Source of the DNA: Oscillatoria sp.
GTDB lineage: Bacteria; Cyanobacteriota; Cyanobacteriia; Cyanobacteriales; Laspinemataceae
Reading direction: 5' to 3'
DNA length: 47,077 bases
NCBI GenBank assembly: GCA_011390515.1
Contig: JAABSJ010000020.1
Location: 1 to 47,077, forward strand
The notes below the pieces were generated by a model. The model saw only the letters and a program-made list of their open reading frames with translations. It did not search any database and was not told the origin of the DNA. Positions 8,903-18,452 of the stretch are shown piece after piece (within the stretch, counting starts at the first letter, position 1; each line of letters opens with the position of its first letter). Made by a program: the position numbers and the translations under genes.

Positions 8903-10495
8903 ATGAGTAGAGATTTATTTGCCCAAACGGCGATCGCCCAAATTCCTAAAATCCTGACCCTATGCGATCGCAACCCCCATAGTCCCACTTATGGCTGTTT
9001 TGACCGCAATTTCTGGCATTATAAAATTATAGATTTTCCCAGTGGAATGGCTCAGGAATTTGTGTGGCCCCTGGCTTTAGCCTACCAAACAAACTTACCC
9101 GATAACCCATTTTATCAGCAAACCGCACTCCGGGATTGGGTCGAAGCGGGAATCCTTTATGCTGCTCATTCGGCGCATCCGGATGGATCTTGTGATGATT
9201 ATTTTCCCTACGAAAGGGCCAGTGGTGCTGCGGCTTTTTCCCTGTTGGCTTGTTTGGAAAGTTACACTCTCCTGAATCTGAACAATTTTGAACTCCTGAA
9301 ATTTTTTGAACATCGCGCTACGGGGTTAGCTAATCATCACGAAAGTGGTCAACTCAGCAACCATCAGGCGTTAATTGCCTTATGTTTAGACCTGCTATCT
9401 CGTCTGTTAGAAACCAACCGTTGGGACCGGGCTAAAACTGAACGAATCGAACGGGTTTTATCCTGGCAAAGTTCCGAAGGGTGGTTCCAGGAATATGAAG
9501 GCTGCGACCCCGGTTATCATACCCTGACCATTGCTTGTTTAGCTCGACTTTATGAACTCTCCCCTGACCCGCGTCTGAAAGAATCCTTGATAAAAGCCGT
9601 AGAACTCGCCACTCAATTTATCCATCCTGATGGGTCTTATGGGGGAGAATATGCGAGTCGGAATACTTATAATTTTTTCCCGCATGGGTTTGAATGGGTG
9701 GGAAAATGGATGCCGGAAGCGTTAGCCATTAATGACTTATTTTTAAAGGGCATAGCAGCCGGTTTAGTTCCCTGTTATGCTGATGACCATATTATTGGCC
9801 ATCATACTTGGAGTTATTTATTAGCATGGCGAGACTTTGTAAAAAATCGCCCTACTTTGCCGCCTCGTCCTTCGGGACAACTTTGGTTAAAAGAAGCACA
9901 ACTATTGATAGACCGCAGAGACAAAACTGAGCTATATTTGGCTTTAAACAAAGGGGGAGTTTTTAAGGTATTTCGAGAGGGCAAGCTGGTCGCCTCCGAC
10001 ACCCAGTTTTCTCTTCAAGTCTCCCAGAGACACCGGATAAAAAATGCAGTGGGGCATTTAATTGACCGCTATGACTATCAAATTGAAACTGATGAAATTT
10101 TGATTCAAGGTCAATTGGGTTGGGCCAAGCAAAAGCAAATGAACCCGCTGAATTTGTTAATTTTGCGAGTGGTGATGCTCACGGCAGGCCGATTTTTTCC
10201 TAATTTTATTCGGAAATTGTTGCAAAAAATGCTGATTACCGGAAAGGAAAAAGCCCCGTTTAAATTTATCCGGCGCTTGCAGTGGGAAGATGGAAAATGG
10301 CAGATTACGGATGAATTAATAGCCGAGTCTTGGCGGAATGTTCAATCTGTGGGAATGGGGGGAGACCAAACCTCAATTTATGTGGTGATGAGTCGCACCT
10401 TTCAGGCGGGTCAATTGCAACCTTGGCTAGATTTAAGCGATCGCCTCCCCACCCTAACTCATCAGGAACCCCTCAAAGTTGAACGCCAGTTCTAA
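8903..10495 (+). CDS. Unrecognised 530-residue cytosolic protein, possible alpha-toroid
   Basis: I do not recognise the family with confidence. The protein has no signal peptide or membrane segment. Its first 300 residues contain evenly spaced helices with aromatic and Gly turns (HPDGSCDDYFPYERASGAAAF, in two parts HPDGSCDDY and ERASGAA; then SSEGWFQEYEGCDPGYHTLT and HPDGSYGGEY). These PDGS/PGYHT repeats recall alpha/alpha-toroid enzymes such as glycoside hydrolases, polysaccharide lyases of the heparinase type, or terpene cyclase-like proteins. The C-terminal part (about 330-530) is beta-rich with many charged residues, again as in heparinase-II/III-type lyases. ATG 8903 is taken as the start; an upstream GTG at 8897 is possible. 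It lies 117 bp before a membrane protein gene on the same strand, so they may be cotranscribed. A role in surface polysaccharide handling is inference only. Confidence 0.75.
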   Translation: MSRDLFAQTAIAQIPKILTLCDRNPHSPTYGCFDRNFWHYKIIDFPSGMAQEFVWPLALAYQTNLPDNPFYQQTALRDWVEAGILYAAHSAHPDGSCDDYFPYERASGAAAFSLLACLESYTLLNLNNFELLKFFEHRATGLANHHESGQLSNHQALIALCLDLLSRLLETNRWDRAKTERIERVLSWQSSEGWFQEYEGCDPGYHTLTIACLARLYELSPDPRLKESLIKAVELATQFIHPDGSYGGEYASRNTYNFFPHGFEWVGKWMPEALAINDLFLKGIAAGLVPCYADDHIIGHHTWSYLLAWRDFVKNRPTLPPRPSGQLWLKEAQLLIDRRDKTELYLALNKGGVFKVFREGKLVASDTQFSLQVSQRHRIKNAVGHLIDRYDYQIETDEILIQGQLGWAKQKQMNPLNLLILRVVMLTAGRFFPNFIRKLLQKMLITGKEKAPFKFIRRLQWEDGKWQITDELIAESWRNVQSVGMGGDQTSIYVVMSRTFQAGQLQPWLDLSDRLPTLTHQEPLKVERQF

Positions 10496-10612
10496 TTTTT
10501 CGTCGGGTGCTTGGGTCTTATGCCAATTTGTAGACTGTCACAGTCTACTAGAAAATTGGGAGCAAATTGTAGCCATACTAGAGGCAATCGACACAAACAA
10601 AGCCGGAGTTTT

Positions 10613-11386
10613 ATGAGATTTAACTTTTTCGGTGGATTTTCCCTCGGGTTGGTGGTCATTTTACTGTTGGCATTTGGGATTTTAAATTGGTTAAATATCC
10701 CTGCGGGCAATTTTTTAGATTGGGTGATTGGCGGGGCCAGTTTCTTATGGTTAGTGGTGATTGTGACGGTCCCTTGGAATATTTATTTTCAAGCGAAGGA
10801 AGTCGTCGCCGATGCGGAACAATCCCAGGAAAAAAATATCCCGATTGAAGCCAAGCAGTTGGGATATGTTCAGGGGATTGCCAAACGCTCTTTATGGATT
10901 GCCATCGCCCTACATATCATTTCTGCTTTAGTTTTATATGGGTTAGCCGCCACCGGAATTAGTGCGGTGGGATATATCAGTTCCGTGGCGGCATTGTTGT
11001 TAACCGGGTTACGTCCGGTAATTCGAGCTTATGAATATATTGCCACGCGGTTAAGTATGATTCGCCGTGAGTTTAAATATCCCCGGGAAGATGTCTTAGA
11101 ATTGCGCGATCGCGTCTTAATTTTAGAGGAGCAAATTCAATATATCTCTGATAGTTTAGATGAAAATAAAGCGGATTCCTGGGCCTCCAATAAAAACCGG
11201 CAAGCGGCGGCATTACGCCAAGATTTAAGTCAAATTGCCTCCTCGATGGAAACCTTGCGTTCAACGAATCAGGCGGAACATGATGCACTGAAGAAAGAGG
11301 CACAGAATGCGATCGCTCAATTAACCACCGATGGACAATTCCTGGATCATGTTCGAGAAATCATTCGCTTTTTCAAAACCGCCTAA
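10613..11386 (+). CDS. Membrane protein with C-terminal coiled coil
   Basis: This 257-residue protein is predicted to have two N-terminal transmembrane helices (about residues 7-29 and 33-57), a short loop, a further pair around 95-145, and then a soluble C-terminal region from about 150 rich in Leu, Glu and Gln (VLELRDRVLILEEQIQYI) that should form a coiled coil. The start at 10613 is preceded by GGAG at good spacing, and the upstream in-frame extension is Arg/Ser-rich with no family character, so I reject it. A strong terminator follows immediately. The function is unknown; the layout suggests a membrane-anchored scaffold or mechanosensory type protein. Confidence 0.7.
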   Translation: MRFNFFGGFSLGLVVILLLAFGILNWLNIPAGNFLDWVIGGASFLWLVVIVTVPWNIYFQAKEVVADAEQSQEKNIPIEAKQLGYVQGIAKRSLWIAIALHIISALVLYGLAATGISAVGYISSVAALLLTGLRPVIRAYEYIATRLSMIRREFKYPREDVLELRDRVLILEEQIQYISDSLDENKADSWASNKNRQAAALRQDLSQIASSMETLRSTNQAEHDALKKEAQNAIAQLTTDGQFLDHVREIIRFFKTA

Positions 11387-11407
11387 CTACAATGCTGCGG
11401 TTCTCTC

Positions 11408-11438
11408 AACCCCCGGAGGTAAACTCGGGGGTTTTTTT
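11408..11438 (+). terminator. Rho-independent terminator
   Basis: An 8-bp stem, AACCCCCG / CGGGGGTT, encloses a GAGGTAAACT loop and runs into seven T residues. It lies 22 bp after the membrane protein stop codon and separates it from the M48 protease gene. Confidence 0.88.
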
Positions 11439-11541
11439 GTGGGAGAAAATCTATCTAAAGATGCGGTCAACTCAACCTATAATTCACCTCCAGATAGAGT
11501 GACGCCATAAAATAAATCTGTTATTTTCCCAATTATAGAGT

Positions 11542-12399
11542 TTGGAAACATCGGTGACGCGACAACTATTTCGGCTATTAATTGGATTTATTATTGGGCT
11601 AGTGGGGGTCTTGAGTTACTGTACAACCCAAGTGGAAAACCCGATTACTGGAGAACAGCAACGCATCCGCTTATCTCCCACGGAAGAGGTGCAACTCGGA
11701 TTACAAACCCGAGGACAATTGGCCCAACAATTTGGAGGTTTATACCCAGATGAATCAGTTCAGGATGCGGTTGAGCGCGTGGGTCAGAGAATTGTCCAGC
11801 AATCGGTGGTTTCGCAATCGGAATATCCCTTTGAATTTCATGTGCTTCAGGATTCAGAAACGGTGAATGCTTTTGCACTCCCAGGCGGGCAAATTTTTAT
11901 TACCAATGGGTTACTGCAACGGTTGAATTCCCAATCGCAACTGGCGGGAATTTTAGGTCATGAAATTGGTCATGTAGTGGCGCGACATGGTGCCGAACAT
12001 TTAGCAAAACGGGAACTGGGTTCTACCCTAGTCACAGCAGTGGGAGTTGCCACTACCGACGAACAAGGACGGGGGAGACAAACTGCGGCGATCGCCCGAG
12101 TTGCTAATGAAATGATTGCTTTGCAATATGGACGCGAGGCGGAACTAGAAAGCGATCGCCTCGGGGTGCAGTTCATGGCAGAAGCGGGTTATGACCCCAG
12201 AGGCATGATTGAAGTCATGGAAATCCTTGGTGACGCACAATCGGGTTCACCCTCCCCAGAATTTTTGAGTACACACCCCAATCCCGATAACCGCATTCAA
12301 CGCTTAGAAGAGGCGATCGCGGAAGATTTCCCCAATGGAATTCCCCCTGAATTAGAGAGTGAAAATCAGAACTTGTCTCCCGTTGCACTTCTGCCATAG
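11542..12399 (+). CDS. M48-family metalloprotease, probable lipoprotein
   Basis: This 285-residue protein is a Zn-dependent peptidase of the M48 family (YggG/LoiP-like). The zinc motif HEIGH is at residues 140-144 in GILGHEIGHVVARHGAEH, and the third ligand should come from the ELESDRLG segment near 201-207. The N-terminus is a hydrophobic signal (LIGFIIGLVGVLSYC). Cys27 followed by TTQVENPITGE matches the position and context of lipidated M48 proteases, although Tyr at -1 is atypical for a lipobox. It probably acts in the periplasm in outer-envelope protein quality control. The frame opens with TTG at 11542, and GTG at 11554 is an equally plausible start. It is a single gene, with the ABC transporter convergent to it. 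Confidence 0.88.
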   Translation: METSVTRQLFRLLIGFIIGLVGVLSYCTTQVENPITGEQQRIRLSPTEEVQLGLQTRGQLAQQFGGLYPDESVQDAVERVGQRIVQQSVVSQSEYPFEFHVLQDSETVNAFALPGGQIFITNGLLQRLNSQSQLAGILGHEIGHVVARHGAEHLAKRELGSTLVTAVGVATTDEQGRGRQTAAIARVANEMIALQYGREAELESDRLGVQFMAEAGYDPRGMIEVMEILGDAQSGSPSPEFLSTHPNPDNRIQRLEEAIAEDFPNGIPPELESENQNLSPVALLP

Positions 12400-12464
12400 A
12401 GCTTGAAATTCTGGATAACAAACTGCTAAAAATATTGCTATTTTTGTGCTTCTCTATTCTCCAA

Positions 12465-14300
12465 TTACTGATATCCCGCAGCTTGGAGAGTAAATAATTT
12501 GGCATAGCGTCCTTCTGCCTGCATCAACTCATCATGAGTGCCGCTTTCTATCAGTTTACCTGCTTCTAATACGATAATTGTATCCGCCATGCGAACCGTG
12601 GAGAACCGATGAGAAATTAATAAAACCATGCGGTCTTTTGTCAAGCGCCGAAACCGTTCAAAAATTTCAAATTCGGCTTCCGCATCCATTGCCGATGTCG
12701 GTTCATCCAGGACTAAAATATCAGCTTTGATTCGCATAAAAGCCCGGGAGAGGCCGATTTTTTGCCATTGTCCTCCGGAGAGTTCGGTTCCGGATTTAAA
12801 CCAGCGTCCGAGTTGGGTATAAAATCCCTGGGGTAAGGTGGCAATGAAGGGTTCCGCCATGCCTTTTTCGGCAGCAGTTTTCCAACGGGTTTCGTCTTCT
12901 AAACTATCTACATCGCCGACGCCAATATTCTCGCCGACGAGGAACTGATAGCGGACAAAATCTTGGAAAATGACGCCGATGCGTTGTCGTAAGTGGTTGA
13001 TATCCCATTCGCGCAAGTCTAATCCATCGAGGAGAATTTGACCGGATGAGGGTTCGTAGAGGCGGGTGAGCAATTTGATTAAGGTGGTTTTTCCCGACCC
13101 ATTTTTGCCGACTAAGGCGAGTTTTTCTCCGGGTTTTAAATGAAAGGTGATGTCCGTTAAGGCGGGTTGGGTGGCGTCGGGATAGGTAAAGGAAACGTTC
13201 TGGAATCGCACGCCATCTTGGGGAATGGGTCCTCGGTTGGCGCTTCCTTCTGCCTGGGGTATCTCTTGTTCTAAAAATTCATACAAGTTGGACAAATACA
13301 GGTTATCTTCATACATTCCCCCGATCGCACTCAAGGTTGCAGAAAAGCTGGATTGTCCCTGGCGAAATACCATTAAATACATGGTCATATCTCCCAGGGT
13401 GATGTTTCCAGAAATGGCAGCGATCGCAATCCAGGCGTAGGTTCCATAAAATGCCAAGCTACTCAGTAACCCCAACACATATCCCCAAAATCCTCGCCGC
13501 AGGGTCAAATTTCGGTCTTCCTGATACAAGCGGTGAAAGATATTCCGATATCGATTCAGAAACACGGGTCCGAGTTGATACAGTTGTACCTCTTTGGCGT
13601 AATCTTCCCGCGCAATCAGGGTTTCCAAATAAATTTGTTCCCGGGTTTCTGGCGATCGCCTTTTAAAAACCCGAAAAGCGGCACCAGCAAATTTGGTTTC
13701 TGCTAAAAACGGCGGAATCGCAGCGATCGCCAGGACGACAACCACCCATCCGGAAAACTGTAACAACAATCCTCCATACGCCACCAATCCCAAACTTTCT
13801 TGCACTAACCCAAAAGTGCGATTCACAAAACTCAAGGGACGACTCGATGCCTCTCGTCGGGCCCGAGTCATTTTGTCATACACTTCAGAATCTTCAAAAT
13901 GTGACAAAGAAAGGGTCAGCGCTTTTTCTAAGATTAATTCATTAACCGTTTGTCCCAAAAGGACGCGCAACAGGGATTGACAAACACTCAACCCGCGCTG
14001 ACAGAGGGTCAACATCATCACAGCGATCGCCTCAAATCCCACATACATCAACGCCGTTTCGGGACCCGTCCCGGTACTCGCTGCCGTCACCACGCTATCG
14101 ATAATTAACTTACCCAGATAGGCAATTCCTGCCGGTAACAATCCCGTAATTCCGGTGAAAATGCCTACAATTGCTGTTAAAATTGGGCTAGTTTTCCAAA
14201 CTAATTGCACCGCTCTTTTGCTATACTTAAAAGCAGATAAACTAAAGCAGAAACTTTGCCTGATCTGACTGAAAACATTCTGGCGATCGCGCCTTCTCAT
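12465..14300 (-). CDS. ABC exporter, fused permease-ATPase half-transporter
   Basis: This 611-residue protein has an N-terminal ABC-transporter-type-1 membrane domain (about residues 25-330, with six hydrophobic helices) and a C-terminal ATPase domain (about 355-600). Walker A is GKNGSGKTT, the signature is LSGGQWQKIGLSRAF, Walker B is ILVLDEPTSAMD, and the switch is ISHRFSTV. It should work as a homodimer, exporting a lipid, peptide or polysaccharide precursor across the inner membrane; the substrate is not readable from the sequence. ATG 14300 avoids overlap with the exoprotein gene upstream; a longer frame to 14354 would overlap its last 32 bases. It is only 22 bp downstream of that gene on the same strand, so the two are probably cotranscribed. 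Confidence 0.92.
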   Translation of the reverse strand: MRRRDRQNVFSQIRQSFCFSLSAFKYSKRAVQLVWKTSPILTAIVGIFTGITGLLPAGIAYLGKLIIDSVVTAASTGTGPETALMYVGFEAIAVMMLTLCQRGLSVCQSLLRVLLGQTVNELILEKALTLSLSHFEDSEVYDKMTRARREASSRPLSFVNRTFGLVQESLGLVAYGGLLLQFSGWVVVVLAIAAIPPFLAETKFAGAAFRVFKRRSPETREQIYLETLIAREDYAKEVQLYQLGPVFLNRYRNIFHRLYQEDRNLTLRRGFWGYVLGLLSSLAFYGTYAWIAIAAISGNITLGDMTMYLMVFRQGQSSFSATLSAIGGMYEDNLYLSNLYEFLEQEIPQAEGSANRGPIPQDGVRFQNVSFTYPDATQPALTDITFHLKPGEKLALVGKNGSGKTTLIKLLTRLYEPSSGQILLDGLDLREWDINHLRQRIGVIFQDFVRYQFLVGENIGVGDVDSLEDETRWKTAAEKGMAEPFIATLPQGFYTQLGRWFKSGTELSGGQWQKIGLSRAFMRIKADILVLDEPTSAMDAEAEFEIFERFRRLTKDRMVLLISHRFSTVRMADTIIVLEAGKLIESGTHDELMQAEGRYAKLFTLQAAGYQ

Positions 14301-14322
14301 CGTTGATTTCAATGCCTCTGTT

Positions 14323-17300
14323 TCATGGGTTACACTGGGGCGGTACAATCCCAAACGGTTGCTGCATTTCTCCGCTGGGCACCGGTGCCAGTAGCTTGAT
14401 TTTACCTTGATTATCCCGAGACCAACCCCGCGCTTCTACCAATTCCGCGTAAATTTCCCCCGAATTGCTTCTTGTTGCACTCCATTGGCGTGGCAATCCT
14501 TCCCTGGAGTTTTCACCAGTTGCAGGGTCAGAATGACCTAAATCAACTAAGGGAGACTCCGGGGCGATCGCATCATTTGGACTCGGAGGTAAACCCCCTC
14601 TGCCTGTCACCACAAAACTACTTTGAGGCGCATTCGGGTCGGCACAATTCTGGACTACAACATTCCTCAGATCCACCAGATTTTCCGGTAAATCCACTAA
14701 CCCCGATGTCGGGTCTACTTCCGGTCTATTCACTTCAACAATGCCATCAAATTGCGGACCCTGAGCAGAAGTTGCAGTAATATCACTGGTGTTAGGACTG
14801 CCAATGCGGCGCGCCTGGGCACCAAAAAGTCCTTGGGTATTAATAATAACTTGACCGCCGGATGCTTGTTCAGAATTGGCGCTGATGTTACTATTATTAA
14901 TGGCCACAATATTATCCGTATTGAGGATAATATTTCCCCCGGTTCCTGTCCCCGTGGCATTGGTGGTAATTTGACTATTATTTCTTAAAATCAAGTCTGG
15001 CGATCGCAGGGTAATATTGCCTTGATCGCCACTGGCCGTCTCCGAGGATAACACCGCGCGATCGGTCAAAGTCAACCGTTCCCCTGCGGTTAAGGTGATA
15101 CTCCCTGCCGCACCCTCCCCCGTCGCACTGGTGACAATTTGGCTCTCATTGCTCAGGTCAATTCGATTCGCACTCACCTCAATCTCACCACTGGGAAACC
15201 GCGTGGTTGAGCGCGCACTCAACAGGGCCCCATCGGATACCTGTAATCGGTCCGTAGCGATGGTTAACCCACCCCCAGAACCCTCCGCTGCCTCCTCCGT
15301 ACTACTAAATATCCCGGAGGTAAAACTTCCATCGGGACTTCTCCCACTCACGTTTATTCCCTGGGTGACATTTAGGCGAATCTCACCAGAGTCTCCGGTT
15401 CCTCGGGTGAGGGCCTGAATCCCCGCACCCCCAGTCACAGAAAGAGTATCCGCATTAATCTGGATATCTCCGGCATTGCCGACTCCACGCGCCTCCACCG
15501 TACTCGCCAACCCACTAAAATCTCCCAAGGTATTCACCCCAGTGAACACCGCATTGGAAACTTGAATCTGGATATCTCCAGAATTCCCTCGCCCTCGGGT
15601 CAGGGTTTGGATTTGAGCACCTTGGCTCACTTCTAAAGTCCTGGATTGGAGATTAATACTTCCTGCATTGCCCTGAGCATTGGTTTCTACGGTGGTAAAA
15701 ATTCCGGTCGTCGCGCCTTCCTCACTTATATTGGACGGGGGCGGGGGAGTCGGAGGAGTCGGAGGAGTCGGAGGAGTCGGTTCCCCCGGGGTCGGAGTCG
15801 GGGTCGGGGTTGGGTCAATGACTACGACGGACAGATCTTCGACCAGACTCAGTGGAATTACCGGAGTAACAGCGACAATCGGTGCAGATGGGATGGGATT
15901 GCGCTGGGTGTCATTGCCCTCGATCAAAATGCGTTCCGCCATTTGGATCTGAATATTGCCTGCATTACCCGGTTGCGAATCGAAGGTACTGCCGACAATT
16001 TGTGCGCCTTCACTCATCAACAGCGATCGCCCCGTCATCTGAACTCCCCCGCTACTTCTTCCCGGGGCGATCGGGGGAACTGTGCTAATAAAGGAAAAGG
16101 GAGAACTCTGTATTAACCCGACACTACTAAAAATTACGGTATCTGCGCCCGTCAGGGTAATATCTTCTCGCACTTGGATCGAAACGGCACCGGCATTTCC
16201 CCTGCCAAAGGTCGCCGCCACCAATTGAGCGCCCTCACTCATCAAGAGCGATCGCCCCTGAATGTCAATGCCCCCACTATTTCCCTGATTCACCCTAGAG
16301 GCAACGGTACTCAAAATCCCCGTTCTCACCCCATCCAGGGTAACAGCATCATTGGCGTTAATCTTGACAGGACCAGCATTTCCCAATCCCGAGGCCACTG
16401 CCTGGATTTGTGCGCCCCCAGTCATGGACAGGGTTCCCGTATTCATTTCAATCCCCGCGCTGTTTCCGTTCCCGGCACTATTGTTAAAAATACTGGTATT
16501 GCTGCCCGTCAGGGAAACTCCCTCTCTCACATTCAGGATAATTTGACCGGCATTGCCAGTTCCCTGGGTTTGGGAAATCACTTGACCCCCATCACTCAGA
16601 ACGAGCGATCGCCCTTCAATTTCAACCCCCTCACTATTGCCCACTCCCCCCGGATACACCGTATTAAAAATCGCCGTCCCTGCGCCGGAAAGACTTACCC
16701 CGTCCGTTGTGCGAATAACAACCCGTCCTGCATTTCCATCATTTTGGGTGATCGACTGGAGTTGTGCGCCATTGCTTAAAGCCACCGTTCCCGCTTGGAT
16801 CTCGATTCCTCCACTGTTCCCCTCTCCTCTTCTGCGTTCACGGAATCCCGACCCCAATTCTACTAGACTAAAAATGCCCGTCCCTGTCCCCGTCAGGGTT
16901 AATCCCTCCGCCACTTGAATCACCACCTGACCCGCATTTCCCCCGCCATTTTTGACGATCGCACTCAGTTGCGACCCCTCACTCAGGGAGAGAGATTGTC
17001 CCCTGACGGTGACATTTCCGCCATTTCCCGTGGCATTAAATCCGACTTGGTTACCGATCGCACTCTGTTCGGTGAGGGTAATCGCACCCGTAGCATCCAG
17101 AGTAATCGCTCCCCCTTGGGCATTCGGTCCCCCTTGCTCAGTCTGAATCCCGGCGATGATTCGACTTCCTCCAGATAGCTGAATATTGCGTCCCTGGAGG
17201 GAAATCTCCCCCCCATCATTGCTAATCACCGAGAGCACACTATTATTGCTCAGAGAAATATCCCCCCTTGGATTCGCAGTTTCCCCGGTGGGAGTCTGGT

Positions 17301-18027
17301 GCAACGTCACTCTGGCATTCTCGAAATTCAAGGCAGTCACCCCTTGCGACCCCACGGCATTTAACGCCACCAGACCCCCGAGTGCTCGCAACTGTCCCGA
17401 GGCGATCGCCACCTCCGACCCTGCCAATCCCAAAGTTTGACCCGGTTGCACCGCCAAGTTCGACCCCTGCACCTCAATTCCCCGGGAGTTGCTGCCATAT
17501 TGCAATCCCACCGGCACTGTCACCGATAGCAGGGGGGTCTGAACCTGTCCTCCCGTCCCCCGAAACTCACTCCCATCCGCAAAAGTAAACCCATTCGCCG
17601 TACTCGCCACAAACGACCCCCCCAGATTCAGGGTGGCATTGGGCCCAAAAATGATGCCATTGGGATTGAGTAAAAACAGATTGGCGATACCATTCCCTTG
17701 AATCAACCCATCAATGGTGGAACTGCCACCCCCCGTAATTCGGGTGAAGATATTTTGAATTTCTAGGGCATTATTAAACAAAGCAGTCCCACCCGTGGGG
17801 AGATTAAACTGCTCAAAACTATGAAATAAATTGCTGCCGGATGCGGTCCCCCCATCAATGGTTAAGATGGCTCCATTGGGGGTGACGACAGAATTAATCG
17901 GCAGAGTCGTATCCGGAATGATTTGGGCATAACTGGGACCCGTGGTAGCAATCCCCCCAAGACAAAACAGGGCGACTGCAAATCGGCGGATTCCCGGAGT
18001 ACAGGAGTGGGAGTTAGAGGTTGGCAT
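14323..18027 (-). CDS. TPS-type filamentous haemagglutinin-like exoprotein
   Basis: This 1234-residue secreted protein has a Sec signal peptide (residues 1-34, positive PGIRR, then hydrophobic FAVALFCLGGIATTG, cleavage after SYA). The TPS/haemagglutination activity domain follows (about 40-155), with the characteristic GGGSSTIDGLI and LFLLNPNGIIFGPNA motifs. The rest is a long beta-helix built from repeated Gly/Asn/Ile strands such as GNAGQI and GAQIQ. A Pro/Thr linker encoded near 15735-15810 breaks the helix. The C-terminus holds a Cys in VVQNCADPN, common in cyanobacterial TPS proteins. Export needs a TpsB outer-membrane pore, and none is encoded nearby. The ATG at 18027 starts just before the signal peptide; the frame extends upstream to 18102, but that part lacks signal-peptide features. 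An ABC half-transporter gene follows within 22 bp. Confidence 0.88.
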   Translation of the reverse strand: MPTSNSHSCTPGIRRFAVALFCLGGIATTGPSYAQIIPDTTLPINSVVTPNGAILTIDGGTASGSNLFHSFEQFNLPTGGTALFNNALEIQNIFTRITGGGSSTIDGLIQGNGIANLFLLNPNGIIFGPNATLNLGGSFVASTANGFTFADGSEFRGTGGQVQTPLLSVTVPVGLQYGSNSRGIEVQGSNLAVQPGQTLGLAGSEVAIASGQLRALGGLVALNAVGSQGVTALNFENARVTLHQTPTGETANPRGDISLSNNSVLSVISNDGGEISLQGRNIQLSGGSRIIAGIQTEQGGPNAQGGAITLDATGAITLTEQSAIGNQVGFNATGNGGNVTVRGQSLSLSEGSQLSAIVKNGGGNAGQVVIQVAEGLTLTGTGTGIFSLVELGSGFRERRRGEGNSGGIEIQAGTVALSNGAQLQSITQNDGNAGRVVIRTTDGVSLSGAGTAIFNTVYPGGVGNSEGVEIEGRSLVLSDGGQVISQTQGTGNAGQIILNVREGVSLTGSNTSIFNNSAGNGNSAGIEMNTGTLSMTGGAQIQAVASGLGNAGPVKINANDAVTLDGVRTGILSTVASRVNQGNSGGIDIQGRSLLMSEGAQLVAATFGRGNAGAVSIQVREDITLTGADTVIFSSVGLIQSSPFSFISTVPPIAPGRSSGGVQMTGRSLLMSEGAQIVGSTFDSQPGNAGNIQIQMAERILIEGNDTQRNPIPSAPIVAVTPVIPLSLVEDLSVVVIDPTPTPTPTPGEPTPPTPPTPPTPPPPSNISEEGATTGIFTTVETNAQGNAGSINLQSRTLEVSQGAQIQTLTRGRGNSGDIQIQVSNAVFTGVNTLGDFSGLASTVEARGVGNAGDIQINADTLSVTGGAGIQALTRGTGDSGEIRLNVTQGINVSGRSPDGSFTSGIFSSTEEAAEGSGGGLTIATDRLQVSDGALLSARSTTRFPSGEIEVSANRIDLSNESQIVTSATGEGAAGSITLTAGERLTLTDRAVLSSETASGDQGNITLRSPDLILRNNSQITTNATGTGTGGNIILNTDNIVAINNSNISANSEQASGGQVIINTQGLFGAQARRIGSPNTSDITATSAQGPQFDGIVEVNRPEVDPTSGLVDLPENLVDLRNVVVQNCADPNAPQSSFVVTGRGGLPPSPNDAIAPESPLVDLGHSDPATGENSREGLPRQWSATRSNSGEIYAELVEARGWSRDNQGKIKLLAPVPSGEMQQPFGIVPPQCNP

Positions 18028-18129
18028 AAACCCGGACCATAAGATTGTAGGAAAACCGAGCCTTGTTTCATTTATTATTCCTGAGAATGCTGAATTCCGC
18101 AAGAGGCCCGATGGGGGCTACTCTCCCTC

Positions 18130-18420
18130 AAGCCCCTACCGGCGGGGGTTTTAACCCCGCCTAATAGCTAAAGTCGGTTGAAACCGACTCAGAGTCTTAT
18201 CCCGTGGTGTTTTTAGTCGGATTTATCCGACTTGAGCTATGAGGCGGGGGATTTATCCCCCGTCGGACCCCCGCCGGACCTGAGAGTCTTATCCCGTGGT
18301 GTTTTTAGTCGGATTTATCCGACTTGAGCTATGAGGCGGGGGATTTATCCCCCGTCGGACCCCCGTCGGACCCCCGTCGGACCCCCGCCGGACCCCCGCC
18401 GGACCCCCGCCGGACCTCGG
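18130..18420. repeat. Palindromic repeat cluster with 92-bp duplication and 11-bp tandem array
   Basis: This 290-bp spacer is built from repeats. Inner palindromes include GTCGG-TTGAA-ACCGAC, AGTCGGATTTATCCGACT and GGCGGGGGATTTATCCCCC. A unit starting AGAGTCTTATCCCGTGGTG occurs at 18191 and again at 18283, a 92-bp tandem duplication. At 18352-18420 an 11-bp unit, GTCGGACCCCC changing to GCCGGACCCCC, is repeated about six times. A related copy with the same order of palindromes lies at 25058-25163. The array ends 33 bp before the esterase start and so sits in its upstream region. Confidence 0.85.
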
Positions 18421-18452
18421 GGATATTAAGATAGAGGGTGCAAAATATTTAA

